64,000 nucleotides of DNA from Yamagishiella unicocca (GCA_003116995.1 BDSL01000116.1:62001-126000), one strand, 5' to 3'. Positions 1 to 12,290 are shown, counted from the first letter of the stretch. Notes: generated from the sequence alone by a model not told the origin. A program made the numbers and translations.

Positions 1-393
1 AGCCGTCCTTGGCGCGAAACCTCAAGCCTTTGCACTTGGGCAATTGTTCACCACGACGGTCGCCATCCAATGCCATTATCAAGGCGGACGCTATCTACAT
101 CGACCAAGGACATCCCTCGTATCATGTATTGGGCCCTTCCCCGTTGCGGGAAATTGCCTCCGCCCGCAGCAGCGCTTGTCGGCCTACACTTATTCGCGGA
201 CACACGGAACCACCCCTGCTCCGATGCAAACCAGGTACATGCAGCCGGCCAGGCCGTACAGTACCATGCCCAGCCATTCCTGAGGTCGTGCTGAGGCCGA
301 CCATGCTCCTGTATAGACCGTCTGTTACAGGTCTCTGCAATACGACACAGCGCCAGCACTGCTGCAAGCTTGCGCGCCCTGCCTGCCAGCGCA
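1..393. other. Region 3' of the kinase gene
   Basis: No gene is supported here. The stretch lies downstream of the stop codon of the minus-strand kinase and probably holds its 3' untranslated region. Open frames in it are short and mutually overlapping on both strands, which is typical of chance ORFs in GC-rich DNA. Confidence 0.5.
325..329 (-). terminator. Candidate polyadenylation signal of the kinase gene
   Basis: On the minus strand the sequence reads TGTAA, the usual volvocine polyadenylation signal, about 65 bases after the kinase stop codon at 394-396. A five-base motif is weak evidence by itself, so the call rests on its position. Confidence 0.3.
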
Positions 394-3300
394 TCAAGAG
401 TACATCGCTTCCGTAAACACCAGCTGATCAACCATAAAGCACCCCGGCATGCGGGTCTTGTCGCCCACGATTCCCAACAGCCGCCGCTGCACCTCCTTTT
501 CTTCCGGCGCCGGATCCTGGCGACGTGCACGACTTAGGTAGTCATACACCGCCTTGAACTTGTTTCCAAGGTGCCCCTCGCAGGCCTGGCGCAGAGCGCG
601 CGCCTTCTCGGAGTTGGCACCCATCTGCTTGACGCGCTCTTGCACGGCCGCTATGCTGTCGCGGCCGTCGTATGCCCGTGAGGCGATGTCTGACGGCGCA
701 AGCAAACAAGGGCGAAAGCGGGTGAGGAGGTTGCTAAACATTAAGGCACGCAGAGGCTGACAGAACGCTCACGGTGCAACCATGTACCCACCATTCCAGA
801 CAACAGCGATGAGAAACCGCGCGTAACGCTACCCCCGTGTAACGCTTACGTGCCAGCTAAATTGTTTCCAAAGGCAGGTTCTACACCGCGTTGCAGCGAA
901 CCACGCCTAATATCACTGCGCGAAACCTTGCAACGTCCAGCACCCTGCTGCTCACCCTCAACGTTCTGGATAATGCGGTTGCGCTGCTGCACCACGCCCT
1001 CATCGTCATCGTCCTCCTCGAAGTCGTCGCTGTAGCCATCGTCATCGTCATTGTTGTTGTTGTGGTGGTGATGCGGCGCGTGGTGATGGGCTCCTGCCTG
1101 GGGCTGCTGGTAACCCCGCGCCGCTGGAGCAGCTCTCCCGGCAGCTTGACCAGCATTCTGGGCGGGGCCGGGCAGCCCGGCACGGCGCACATCGGGTGAC
1201 GGCGATCCGCTGCCGGCGGCTTTGAACGCCATAATAGGACGGTCCGCGGGTATGCCGCTGGCCGGGCGGCCGGCGTTGACGCCCAGCGCGCCGCCGCCAG
1301 CCGCGGCTCCCGTTCGAATTGTACGGCTGTTCCCCAAGTTGACGGACCCCATTAGAGGGCTATCTGATGCCGTTGTGCGGTTGGCAGCGGTGTAGTCCAA
1401 GGGACGCGAAGGAGAGGCGTGCTTCCCTAGCTGGCCAAACCCGTTGGTGCCCATTTGGACGGTGCCCATGTTTGGCATGTCGTCACCCATGCCTGACATG
1501 CCATTGCGGTCCCACGTCCACTGCCCCGGGGCGCCCCTGCCGCCTTGGTCCATAGCATTGGCGCCCGCTGCAATTTGCGGACAATTGTTGTGGGCACAGG
1601 ACACAGGTCATGTACGTTAGCAATTGCATCGCGTATGAGACGTGCGTATTCGCGCACCAAGCAGGACTGGTTCAGGTGAGATTGGGGAACACTCAGCGCG
1701 TACAGCGAATAGCCAAAGCCTTAGTACGAAGATCACGTCAGAGAACAAAGGCGCCGACACATTCTGCGCTAATGTGCTCCTAGGACGGCATGCCTGCAAC
1801 GCACCCGCAAAGTTTTGCGTCATCCCCGAGCGGACGGTCCCTGTAAGCACGTCATCGTCGTCCATGCCCCACGCGTTCCCGACGCCGCCGACAGCGGCCC
1901 GGCTGCTTGCTAGGGTTGTGGCAGGTCGCTGCTGTGCAACGGGTCCAGCGCCAGCCCGCCCAGCTCCTCCAGCCGACAGCCCTCGTGTCGCGCCTTGCTG
2001 GGGGTATGGCACGCCGCCTGCGATGGAGCGTCGGCGTGTGTTTTTGAGGGTACGCTTGGCTGACTTTGCCGTGTTGTGAAGCCGACTGGCGATACCGTGT
2101 TTCCGAATGCAATAACGGACAGGCCGACATTGGCGTCGTATGCTCGCAGACACAATTGAGCAGCGGCGGTATTGATGGCAATGGGCAAAGCTTCCCGTTG
2201 TCCATGGGTGGCTTCTACCCTTGCGCCCGCCTAATATGGCAACTTGCGAATCCGTCCCAATATTGTGTTCCCCTGAACGAATCCCGTCGCACCAATACCG
2301 GTACCTGCGTGCAGTTGCCCCTGCTGCTGCAATCGTGCCTGGGACGGCAAGGTTGCGCCGTACGGATTCGCCGCGGCAGGCCCCGGTTCAGGCGTATCCA
2401 CCGCCCAGATGCCTTTGTTGCCGGGCCGCGAAGGCGGGCCGCGCGAATTGTCGTCTATGCGGACAGTGCCCATGTTGGGCAAGTCATCGTCCTCAAAGCC
2501 GCCGCCAACCTGCTGCGGGGAGCGCTGGGCTCCTGGCAGCCCGGTGTTGGAGCCATAGAGATTCTCCTTCTTGCGCGCTGCAGCCTGCTCGCGGTTTTTG
2601 GTTGCCGAAATCGCCGCCACGCGCATTTCCAGCTCTCGCCGCTCCCGATCCACCGCTTTTTTCCGCTCAACCTTCTGCTTGGGAGTCAGGTTCGAGTCGT
2701 TCTGCGACAGTTGGCAGATAATACAGTACAAGTCTTGCTGGCACTTTGCATTGCCTAATAACTGCAGAGGGTTTGGGAATGCCACGAATCTGAGAAACAT
2801 CTAACCATGCGCGTGAACATGCCCACTGACCCAAGACACGGACCAGAGCTTTGTTCCCGCTGCAGCAGGTTGCAACCTGCATGAATTGAGGTTCCACTTC
2901 GGATAGTGACGAGGCAACACTTGCCCACCTCCGAATAACCTCCTGCGCCTGGGGACGCATCGAGCAACTGCTTCCTGCGCGTCAGGATGGTCGACTGCTT
3001 CAGGTTGCGGCGCTGCTCTTCCCCCTTGAACCGATCGAGATGCCGCTGGACATACGGCATTTGGAACACCTGAACAAACCGTTCGCAAGGTGGTCAGGGG
3101 CCGGAAGCCCAGGTAAGTAAGGCGGGTCCTGGTTGGTTACCACGAACACATGTTAATGCCAGTTACTACCCTCTAATGCCACCACCGCGCGGCAGGTGAG
3201 CCCCACAACAGCTAGCGCGTCGGCGACACGGGCTTCCTTGTCGACGATTGACCCGCACGTGGAGTACTGGTTATATCGCCAGCAAGGAGTGCGTGTGCAA

Positions 3301-4548
3301 TGTGCGCACCTCTCCGAGGGAAGGACGCGTGGCGGCGTCTCTCGCCAGCAGGCGGTTGACTAGGTCGCTGAGGCCCGTAGTAAACTGGTCCGTGGGAATC
3401 GGCGGGAAGTTGCCGCGTACAATCTGGTATACCAGCGATAGAAGGCTATCAGCAGCGAAGGCGTGCCTGCAGAGTGCCAGCACAGTGACGCAAAAAGATA
3501 TTGAGCGCCGGCTCCCGGCTGTGCCCATGACATGCAGATACACAGGAACAGGGCAACAGGCATCGACAGGGGGGCCATCGCAATGTCCGGCGCAGGTGAC
3601 AGTGCAATGCAGCCCCCCAGGGCGCTCCTCAGCATTTCCCGCCGAATGTCCTACCCGTCTCCACACCCATCAATGGTCCCTAAGGCCTCACAGTGATGTT
3701 CCACGCTGTTTTGCGCTTGGATGGGACTTACTTGAGGGTGCACAGCTCGTACAGCACGCAGCCCAGTGACCATATGTCACTTTTGTAAGTGTAAGGCTGG
3801 TTGGTGCAGATTTCAGGTGCCATGTAGTAAGGTGTCCCCGTCACTGTGGTTGCGAACGAGTCGGTGCGCTCAAGCACCTTCGAGATGCCGAAATCGCCCA
3901 ACGCGATAATTCCACCGCGCGCTATGAAGATGTTCTGGGTCTTCAAGTCACGGTGCAAGATCCGCTTCGAGTGAATGTAGCTGATCGCTGAGGCAATCTG
4001 CGGCCGAAAGAAGGGTGCTAAGCAAGCGGTACTCACACTCGCGGCATAACTAACCAATTTCACCTGCACAAACATGTTCATGACCTCCTGCTCCGTAAAA
4101 TACTCTCGCTGTGATGACTTCTTCCGAATCCAGGTGAAAAGGTCGCCCTCCTCACAATAGGAAGTGACAATGCAGAGCGACCCGTCCTTGTCCACAAAGC
4201 TTTCCCGGTATCGGATGATATTGGGATGATCAAGGGAGTCCAAAAGCTGAGCCTCGCGAAGGGCACCTGCATGGTCGTCCTGCGCGGCCGCAGGGTTCCC
4301 ATGGTCGAGGAGCTGCATGCTGCGCTGTTTCAGGCGGGCTAGTGCGCCAACATACCTTCGCCGACATGGGAATGCGTTTGACGCAATAAAGGTGGCCATC
4401 GTGCTTGTCCCGTGCTCGATAGGCCGTGCCATATTGCCCTTGCCTGTAAGCCGACAAGGCCGCCGAAGCTCGCCACAAGACAACACAGTCGCAAAGTACT
4501 TGCAAAGATTACCTACCCAATGGCGACTAGATCTTCGTATTTGTCCAT
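394..4548 (-). CDS. NIMA-related (NEK family) serine/threonine kinase, 805 aa
   Basis: Protein kinase of the NEK family, which acts in the cell cycle and in cilia; the specific role here is not visible. Ten exons: 4548-4517, 4443-4356, 4279-4064, 3997-3732, 3466-3310, 3069-2929, 2701-2305, 2017-1805, 1567-956, 689-394. Phases join into 805 codons. The start MDKYEDLV leads straight into the glycine loop GQGQYG (residues 11-16), as in other NEKs. Seen: Lys33 of VKR, Glu49 of the C helix, HRDLK (127-131), DFG (147-149), GTPYYMAPE (166-174). The kinase domain ends near residue 260 with YVQRHLDRF. A charged segment follows (about 300-350), then a low-complexity tail with four DDxPNMGTV-like motifs and a His/Asn/Asp run. 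The last 100 residues form a conserved-looking C-terminal segment with VYDYLSRAR. The start and all splice sites are inferred. Family assignment is sure; the subfamily is not. Confidence 0.9.
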
Positions 4549-4915
4549 TGCTGGGCCTCGTGCAGAAAAGGCAGCAGACCGAAGTTGCACAGACCTATTC
4601 GACCCAGCCGACTGCGGCTGATCACGCTACAACATTATTTACAGGTTTGGCTAGCGAGTATCTAATATCTAAGTTTTTCAGCGGAGAGGTTGGGTCTTGG
4701 GTGCCCGGCTGCCCGCGATACGTGCAGAGCTGTGTACGGAAGGCGCGAGACCCTGACAGAAGACCGACACAGGCATACCGATATGTCTGATCATAGTATC
4801 ACTGTGTATATTCCTCCATTACCTTCACTAAACTCCTTACCTCCAGTTGTCGATCGTTTCCTCTTCAACTTGAGTTAGATAGCAGCTTTGCGACTGGACC
4901 AGAACTCCTGCAATA
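4549..4915. promoter_or_regulatory. Shared upstream region of the kinase and CCT3 genes
   Basis: The inferred start codons of the minus-strand kinase (4548) and plus-strand CCT3 (4916) face away from each other with 367 bases between them. Both promoters and both 5' untranslated regions must fit here, so a bidirectional promoter is likely. No clear TATA box or named factor site was recognised. This is inference from gene arrangement only. Confidence 0.5.
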
Positions 4916-7900
4916 ATGCAGCTTCCGGTGACAGTTCTTAATGCTAACACAAAGCGTGAAACCGGCAAGAAGGCGCAATTTGCCAATATTGCCGCCGCGA
5001 AGGTGCGCCCCCGTGAACGTCTCTTTATCCGTTGCTTACGTCTTTGTAATAATCAAATTAATGTTATGTCAGGCCGTTGCGGATATCATCCGCACCACGC
5101 TGGGGCCGCGTTCCATGCTGAAGATGCTCCTAGACCCCAATGGCGGCATTGTGCTCACGAACGACGGGCATGCCATCCTGCGGGAAATCGATGTCTCTCA
5201 CCCCGCAGCAAAGGTAGGGTAATACTCGGAACCAGATAGGCCAGAAGGCACTGCGTCTAAGGACCTTGCCTGTTGGCGCGCAGTCGATGATCCAGCTCAG
5301 CCGAACGCAAGACGAGGAGGTGGGCGACGGCACCACGTCGGTCATCATCCTTGGTATGTATGCAAGCAAAATGGGATAGGGTACCGTCATGGGTGTGGAG
5401 GGCTTCCCAAGCTCACCGCCTTGTGGTATGTGCACCTGCTATGCAGCCGGCGAGATGCTCCACATGGCAGAGCCGTTCTTGGAGAAGAACATCCACCCCA
5501 CAGTAATTGTGCGCGGGTTTGCACGGGCGCTGGAGGACTCAGTGAAGATTATCGACCAGCTGGCGTTCCCTATCGACACCGACAACCGGCAGCAGATGCT
5601 CAATGTGGTGAACAGCTGCATTGGCACTAAGTTCACGCACCGCTTTGGGTCACTCATGGCGGTGAGTTGCGTTGAGGGGTATACATGAAGGGTTGGAGCC
5701 TGGGGTGTACAAAGGGGTCGGCAGTACCCGCCCCCGGTCGCCTCGCTGGAGGCGGGTACTGCAGTTAAACTCGTTAACGTTTCTTGCATCGCATCAAACG
5801 TACTAGACGTGAGAGTCAGTCCCGCCGTCTGTGATCATCACGGACGACCACTTTCGGCGCCGCTTCAGCATTGCAACATGTTCCCTAAAATTGTTACGTA
5901 CCAGCTGTTATGGCGCGTCTCATTGCACCGTCTGGTGAGCGCGATCAGCGCACGCATACGGTAAGTGACATATCACTAGGCATACGTCGCGTGGCAGTGC
6001 AGCGCAAGTGACGTCCACATGTGTACCGTGGCGCACGGGAGAACCAATCAAATAAAGGCGCTGCTCTACATTGCCGTACTTTGCGCCCTGCAATGGCGGG
6101 GATGCCCCTGATCAGTTGCCACGCACTCTGGTTACAGGCGATCCATTCCCTTGATTTGGGTTTTAAAACCACCAAAACTCATGCCACCCCCTGTGCATGG
6201 TGCATTGCCCGGGGCGCAGTCCCTCGTCACCACGAGTACAAATCGCCCAAGCACTTGTGCAGTGCTTCCTTTGTCGAGCAAGCATCTCGCAAGCATGATG
6301 GCTCCGCGCACCCCCTGCTAATGGTTCGCAACACCCTGCACGGCCTGTGGCGGTACCACACTGCCTCATGCTTGCATCTTAAGCCTTCACGTTGGCTCTT
6401 TCAATGGAAAAGTGGCCCTTCTCCGTACGACACTCGCACTGATTGCGTGATTCCGTTCCACCTGGCCAGGAGCTGGCTCTTGACGCCGTACGCATAGTGA
6501 CGGTGGACCTGGGCAGCGGCACCAAGGAGGTGGACATCAAGAATTACGCGAAGGTGGAGAAGATCCCGGGAGGGACGATTGAGGACTGCCGCGTGCTCAA
6601 GGGTGAGTCTCCGGGACGTGCGGTTGGTGGGTTAATGCCAAGGACGACACCGTGCCGGCGAGGGACACACGACCCGGAGGGAACATGGAAGTAAAGGGGA
6701 ACATGGTCCCCAAAACTGGGCAAAAGGGCAAACTGTCGAGCGGGTCGTCGTCAGCATCGGGGATTCAGGCGGGGCGGATTGGTGCTAGCAAGATAATAAG
6801 AAGGGACGGCCGGAGCTTTCGCGTCGTGCTTATTGGGAGACTCGCACAGGATCCAGAAAGACTGTTCCATACGAACCAAGTATGGCATTACTAGGCAATA
6901 GCCGAAGCTCGTGCTTGTGTGGTCGACGACAACTCTTGCCCTCAAGAGCGGCTTGGACTCCGGGATTTACGTGGCGTGAGGCCGAGGATGACGGGACCTG
7001 CTGTACTGGATCAGCGGCGGGGCCTGGGTGAACCCACCAACCCAGATCGCAGCTTTAATGTCAGCTACCATCATATCAGACTCGATGAGGTGTATCAAAG
7101 TGGTGCAAGGATCAAAAGATTTGGCACGATCATACGGCAGGCGGGCCAGGCTTTCATAACCCACTTAGGCGAAGCGGCTGCACACTGGCGACTGCAGCCC
7201 GAGTAATCGGCTTCCCCGGGCGCTGTCGCCCGTTCATAGAACCATACACACGGTCGCACATGTTGTCTGAGCAAAATGGGCACATGCCTAGTGTCCTGAG
7301 CGTTCTCTGCGGGTGGGTTGGCACACCTGTTACAGAACTCGCTCTTGCGCTACTAGTCGTGGCCCTTTTAGCGCAGCGTTGTCTTAGCGGCGACAGGAAG
7401 TAACAGCGGCACTGGTTTGGCCCTGTCATAGGTTCCACCTGTCAATGTCTTCAATTGCCTCCACCTGCCCCACGCCGCTGCCCACACAAAGAAAGCCTGC
7501 GGAGTACCATGTGGGCCTTTCACTTCCAAGGCCCACACCGGCAGGCATGAGAATGTGCACGAGCCACCTCGGAAACGTCCTCGTGCTTATTTCCGCAGCC
7601 GTTCGGCATGCCAGATAACAAGTCTCTTGTCACTCATCTCGGCTTCGCCGTTGCACCGACACTTTCCGTCATCCCTACCATTTTTGCAGCCTTCCCTTGG
7701 CTTGGATATTCAGCACGCGTCCTGCCCTATTGGGCTTCTGTCTTCCCCGTCATGCTTTGCTGTGGAGGTGCCTAGGCGAGGTCGTCCATAGCAAGCACCT
7801 TCGTTCGCTCTCGCCCGCCCCTCCTCAGGTGTCATGTTCAACAAGGACGTGGTGGTGCCCGGGCGCATGCGGCGGCGCATCGCCAACCCGCGCATCCTGC

Positions 7901-10697
7901 TGCTGGATTGCCCACTGGAGTACAAGAAGGGCGAGAACCAGACCAACGTGGAGCTCACAAAGGAGGAGGACTGGTGCGTGTGCACTCGTTGGGGGGGATG
8001 CTGGCTGGGGGGTGTAGCGCCTGCGGATCGGTTGGGGAAGGGCCGTTTGGGGATGCTGGCGCAACATGCAGGGAGGCGGTGCGTACGGGCGGTGCAACCA
8101 GCAGCTTAGGGGCTGAGACGTGCAGTCTGGGCCGTCCTTGGCTTCTATGCTTTCGAGCAGGGACACCTGCAGCCTTGTAGGTAGGTACGAATGTCGGCCC
8201 TTGCTACAAATCAGCCGCGCAAGCGATAAAAGGGTTTTATGGCAGCCCGACGAAGTGTGATGAGTTAATAGCTGACGAACCTTTCTTCCCAGGGTAAAAG
8301 CGAACCTGCCCCTGCCATTTGCACGTACCCAGCATGGCTCGTCCTCAAATCTCCTTCCTGTAGTTAAACCCCTGCCATTTGGCCCCCGATGATGAATCAT
8401 TTTCGCCATCGAACGGTCATCACAAAAGGCCGTCACTTGTAGCCCTCTCCACTGCCCCGCAAGTGGCATTGAACACGCTTTTTCATAAGAACCGTTCTAA
8501 ATGCCACCCCCCTTCGTCCTTCCCCAACCCGCGCCTGCACCCTCAGGGCCGCCCTGCTGAAGCAGGAGGAGGAGCAGATCCAGCGCCAGTGCGAGCAGAT
8601 CCTGGCGTTCAAGCCCGACGTGGTCATCACGGAGAAGGGCCTGTCCGACCTGGCAGCGCACCACCTCACCAAGGCCGGCGTCTCCGCCATCCGCCGCCTC
8701 CGCAAGACGGACAACAACCGCATAGCCCGGGCGTGTGGGGCAACCATTGTCAACAGGTGGGGAGTGTGGTTAGTGCCAGAGCGGGAGCGGTGGCATGGGA
8801 CGACGGGCAAGGGTGTTGTCCTGCAGGGCATGGTGAGGGAAAGACCGCGCGCAGCAGTGCGGCCAGGGTGGTGTGCGGTGCTTACCGTGTTGACCCTGTT
8901 GGCGTCCAGCCATAGTGCCCCCGGCCCGCCCGCTCTTTTTCATATTAGGCAATCCCGAAGGCTGGGTGGGCCGGTTGGACCATGTCTTGTTGCAAATTGT
9001 GGGTCGTAGAACCGTGGCTGTTATCGGTTGGAAGCTTACGCGGTCCTGTGTCGTTGCCTTGCGCTTCATGGACGCTCAGGACGGACGAGATCCGGGAGTC
9101 GGACATCGGCACCGGCGCGGGTCTGTTCGAGGTTGTCAAGATCGGCGACGAGTTCTTCACGTTCATCGTGGACTGCAAGGAGCCCAAGGCCTGCTCGGTG
9201 CTGCTGCGCGGGGCGACCAAGGACATCCTCAACGAGGTGCGGCCGCTCATAGTCTGTTTATAGAATGTGCCTCGGGCAGCAGGCTACCTCTCGTCACCCG
9301 CCTTCACCGGTTTCGTCCCAACGGCTGCGCCTCGTTTATCCAACTTCCCTCCACGTCTTCAGGTGGAGCGCAACCTGACGGATGCGATGGGTGTGGCCCG
9401 CAACATCTGCCTGGACCCGCGCCTAGTGCCGGGAGGCGGCGCGTGCGAGATGGCCATCAGCCGGGGCCTGGCGGACCGGGCAGCGGCGGTCGAGGGCGTT
9501 GAGCAGTGGCCGTACAAGGCCGTAGGTACGCGGCCAAGTCAGCGGCATGAGTGCACGAGTCACTTCCTCCCGGGTGGTTCGAGGAAGACCCGTGGATGCC
9601 CGAAAAACCCGCTTAGAACAGACGTTTTGAGATGCATGCTGGAGGACTGGGTGGTTCGAGGGAAAGCCGTGGGGCCGGGCTCTCTTGGTGATTGTCTGTC
9701 TTGGCAGCGCACGGGCTGATCTGCTGGTGATGCCCAGGTGTGCCGGCTTTCTGCACGGGCCCTGCGACCGCTGCCTTGCCACAGTGCAGTGCAGTGGAAT
9801 CTGCGGCATCCCTCCTGGGCTCCTTCCCTGATCTCTCCCTAGCAGCCTCCGGATCCCCCATCATCTGGTCTCCCTCGAAACATGTGCCTTTTTAATAATG
9901 TTTACAGGTGTAGCCATGGAGGTCATTCCTCGCACGCTAACGCAAAACTGCGGCGCCAACGTTATCCGCACCCTCACCAAGCTGCGCGCCAAGCACGCAG
10001 AGCTGCCGGGGTGCAGCTGGGGCATCGACGGCGAGACGGGCGAGGTCAAGGACATGAAGGAGCTGGGCGTGTGGGAGCCATACCAGGTGGGATGGGGCTG
10101 GGAAGGTATAGTAATGCAACATGATAGGTATGGGGAGGGTAAAGCATTGGTCGCTTGCGATGGCTTTGCCATGTTCGTTAGGGCCGGTCTCTTTCTTGCC
10201 TCCCGGGGCCAAACGTCACGTATTGTAGTCTGCTGATCGCCAGGCAAAGTTGCCCTGGCATGCCAACATCGCGTGTGCCCATGCTTGCTGTCGTTTATTT
10301 CCTCCATTTCACCTATGCCTTCAAATGCGTACGCATCACGATCCCTTCAGGCTTGCCTGCACTGCCGGGCCGAACCCATCGAAAACGTCATGGGCACATT
10401 GCCCATAATTGCCACCCAGCCAACTGCCCCGCTGCAGTCCGACCTTCCGCGATGCTCGGCAAGTTCCACCCCCAACCCGCCCACGGCCCCCTGTCACCTC
10501 CGCCCTGGTCTCACCCGCAGGTCAAGGCGCAGACCATCAAGACGGCGATCGAGAGCGCCCAGATGCTGCTCCGTATTGATGATATAGTCTCGGGCCTGTC
10601 GAAGAAGGAGCGCGGGGGCGCCTCAGGGCCCCGCGGGGGGGCACCTGACGTAGAGGACCACGACAACGTGGACAGCGAGAAGATGCTTGCGGAGTAA
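4916..10697 (+). CDS. CCT3: CCT3, T-complex protein 1 subunit gamma (chaperonin), 556 aa
   Basis: One of eight subunits of the cytosolic TRiC/CCT ring, which folds actin, tubulin and other proteins using ATP. Eleven exons: 4916-5002, 5073-5213, 5284-5353, 5447-5661, 6470-6602, 7829-7973, 8547-8756, 9080-9236, 9363-9525, 9914-10086, 10521-10697. Phases give 556 residues, matching plant gamma subunits. Seen: N-terminal [39 protein letters not shown] (90-95, nucleotide site), KVEKIPGG, the gamma-type stretches ENQTNVEL and [34 protein letters not shown], and the C-terminal [10 protein letters not shown]. Introns reach about 1.2 kb, and open frames inside them are spurious. The acceptor of exon 10 is TAG, chosen because it restores [11 protein letters not shown]. 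It is divergent from the kinase gene. Expression is expected to be constitutive from family knowledge. Confidence 0.97.
9570..9610. repeat. GGTTCGAGGAAGACCCGTGG motif copy in CCT3 intron 9
   Basis: GGTTCGAGGAAGACCCGTGG followed by ATGCC occurs here and again at about 45659-45683. A variant is at about 45307 and a looser one (GGTTCGAGGGAAAGCCGTGG) at about 9654. It belongs to an unidentified dispersed repeat. The 29-bp minisatellite unit at 43.3 kb contains a related core (GGGTTGGGGAAAGCCCGTGG). Confidence 0.5.
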
Positions 10698-11650
10698 AGC
10701 ACGGCGGAGTTGTGGAGGGGAACGGGCAGGTTGTTGGCGGCGCGAAGCGTGGGCGATAAACATGGGTGGAGTGGGTGCACGAGAGCGGAGACGACTTGGG
10801 CGGGGAGGAGGGTGAGCCAATGGTTCTGGAACGGTGCAGCAAGTGCGAGGAGGCGAGAGGGTCCGAGAGCTTACTGCGGGCCGGACCAGGGGTGCATTCA
10901 CACGGCCGAGGTGCAGGAATGTGGACAGTGCTACCGTTGACGGACATGCGAGCACCTTGCAAAGGTAGCCGCCGGATAACCAACTCCTTTGCGTTGGTGG
11001 TCGGCTGCAAGCAATATTACATTCAGTTCCACGTTCTTGATCTCCACCTGCTATGGACTCTTTATGGCAGTCCGCAAGCCGCCTCAGCCATGAAACTAGC
11101 TCGATAGCTTTAAGTGCGGTTTTGCACCCAACCCCAACCCTCTACAGTTTGCCGTGACAGCAGGTGCAGCAGTTGTGTCAGCAGGTGCAGCAGTTGTGAC
11201 AGCCAGGTATGACAGCCGCAGCGGTATTGCCATTCGCCGCAGCGACAGCAACAGTGTTACCATCCTTCGCCGCCGCAGCAACAGCAGCGTACTACCATCC
11301 GCCGCCGCCGCCACTGCAGCAATCTTGCGCCTGCGCTGTGGCGGCTGGGGCCACGACGCCTACATCTGCCTGCTTACTGACGGTGGATTGAGGAAGGATC
11401 GGGAGACGTATCATATCTTGGACGTGCGTGCCCAACAGCGCGACCTGGCTTCGCAAAATTACCATCCTATCCTGCCAGCAACCGTCGTCGTCGGTTCTGT
11501 CACTGGCGCCGCCGGCGCCGCTCACACCACAGCCGCCGTCGCCGCCAGCCCTGTAGTCGTCAGTGCCGCCTCATAGATGAACATGGTATTTTGATGCGGG
11601 TTGTGGGGTTGCTTCGGCGCAGGCTGAATGTGTTGTGCCCACGTGTCCAG
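10698..11650. other. CCT3 3' flank and low-complexity DNA
   Basis: This contains the likely CCT3 3' untranslated region followed by GCAGCAG- and GCCGCCG-rich sequence around 11150-11560. An open frame at 11154-11576 encodes only Ala/Val/Ser/Thr-rich sequence and has no recognisable domain, so it is not annotated as a gene. No clear TGTAA signal was found after the CCT3 stop. Confidence 0.5.
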
Positions 11651-12108
11651 TAGTTGTAACGGTTACAGCCGCCTTGTGTGCGGGGGACCGGCTGAGGTAC
11701 TGGTGGATTCGTGATCGGCCCGGGTTGTCTTGGGGAGCGGGGTTTCCCGTGCTTCATACTTTCTGGCTCTATATGCGTGTTGAGCCCTGCTAGGGGTCCG
11801 TGCCTTATGGGATGAGAGGTGGCTGGTTCCGATGTTTGCATCGTTGCGGCGCTTCACTGGTTCGTCGGGTGCTGGGCTGTTAGGTTGGTTGGTGGCCAGT
11901 TCCTGATAGGGGAGCCTCTAGTGCAAATTCCCCCTGGGGTGTTGGCTGCTGCTCTGTGTGCCTACGGCCTGTCGATTTGGTGTTCTGGTGGTTTGTCTTT
12001 GTTTTCGGTGCTTGCCAGTCTTTGTTTCCTCCGTCTTTCTCAGTGTCAGGCGATGCGCCCGATGGTTCTACCTCTTGGTCTGGAACCCACTGTAACCGTT
12101 ACAACAAC
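11651..12108 (+). mobile_element. 5'-truncated LINE 3' end, plus orientation
   Basis: This segment is a close inverted copy of 12664-13110. It begins inside the last ~14 codons of a LINE reverse-transcriptase ORF (CGGPAEVLVDS in the partner copy), continues through the 3' untranslated region and ends with the family 3' tail: TCAGGCGATGCGCC hairpin, then CTGTAACCGTTACAA and an ACAAC tail. Its left edge also carries TTGTAACGGTTACAG, the exact reverse complement of its right end, so both sides are bounded by the same 15-mer. The open frame at 11819-12343 is antisense-like read-through of untranslated sequence, not a gene. Confidence 0.7.
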
Positions 12109-12290
12109 TTCCGTTGGGCCACTGGTTTCCGTTGGGCCACTGCTTTCCGTTGGGCCATTGCTTTCCGTTGGGCCACTGGTTTCCGTTGGGCCACTGCTTT
12201 CCGTTGGGCCATTGCTTTCCGTTGGGCCACTGGTTTCCGTTGGGCCACTGATTTCCGTTGGTCTACTGGTTTCCGTTGGGCCACTGGTTT
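12109..12290. repeat. 18-bp tandem array, 10 units
   Basis: CCGTTGG recurs at exact 18-base spacing from 12111 to 12273. The unit reads TTCCGTTGGGCCACTGGT with variants ACTGCT and ATTGCT. The order ACTGG, ACTGC, ATTGC repeats, giving a 54-bp higher-order period. The array begins immediately after the 3' tail of the plus-orientation LINE copy. Confidence 0.9.

Noticed and set aside
5662..6469. Additional CCT3 exon at about 5905-5935
   Set aside because: Joining exon 4 directly to 6470 gives SLMAELALDAV, matching plant CCT3 without an insertion.
9570..9610. tRNA gene, because of GGTTCGA
   Set aside because: No cloverleaf, A-box or anticodon arm could be built around it or around the other copies.
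11154..11576. 140-aa Ala/Val/Ser-rich open frame after CCT3
   Set aside because: Pure low complexity from GCAGCAG/GCCGCC repeats, no domain, no neighbouring exons.
11651..12108. Interpretation as a MITE or DNA transposon with terminal inverted repeats
   Set aside because: The partner copy shows the right end is the 3' tail of a LINE that follows an RT ORF, and other copies carry the 15-mer only at the 3' end.
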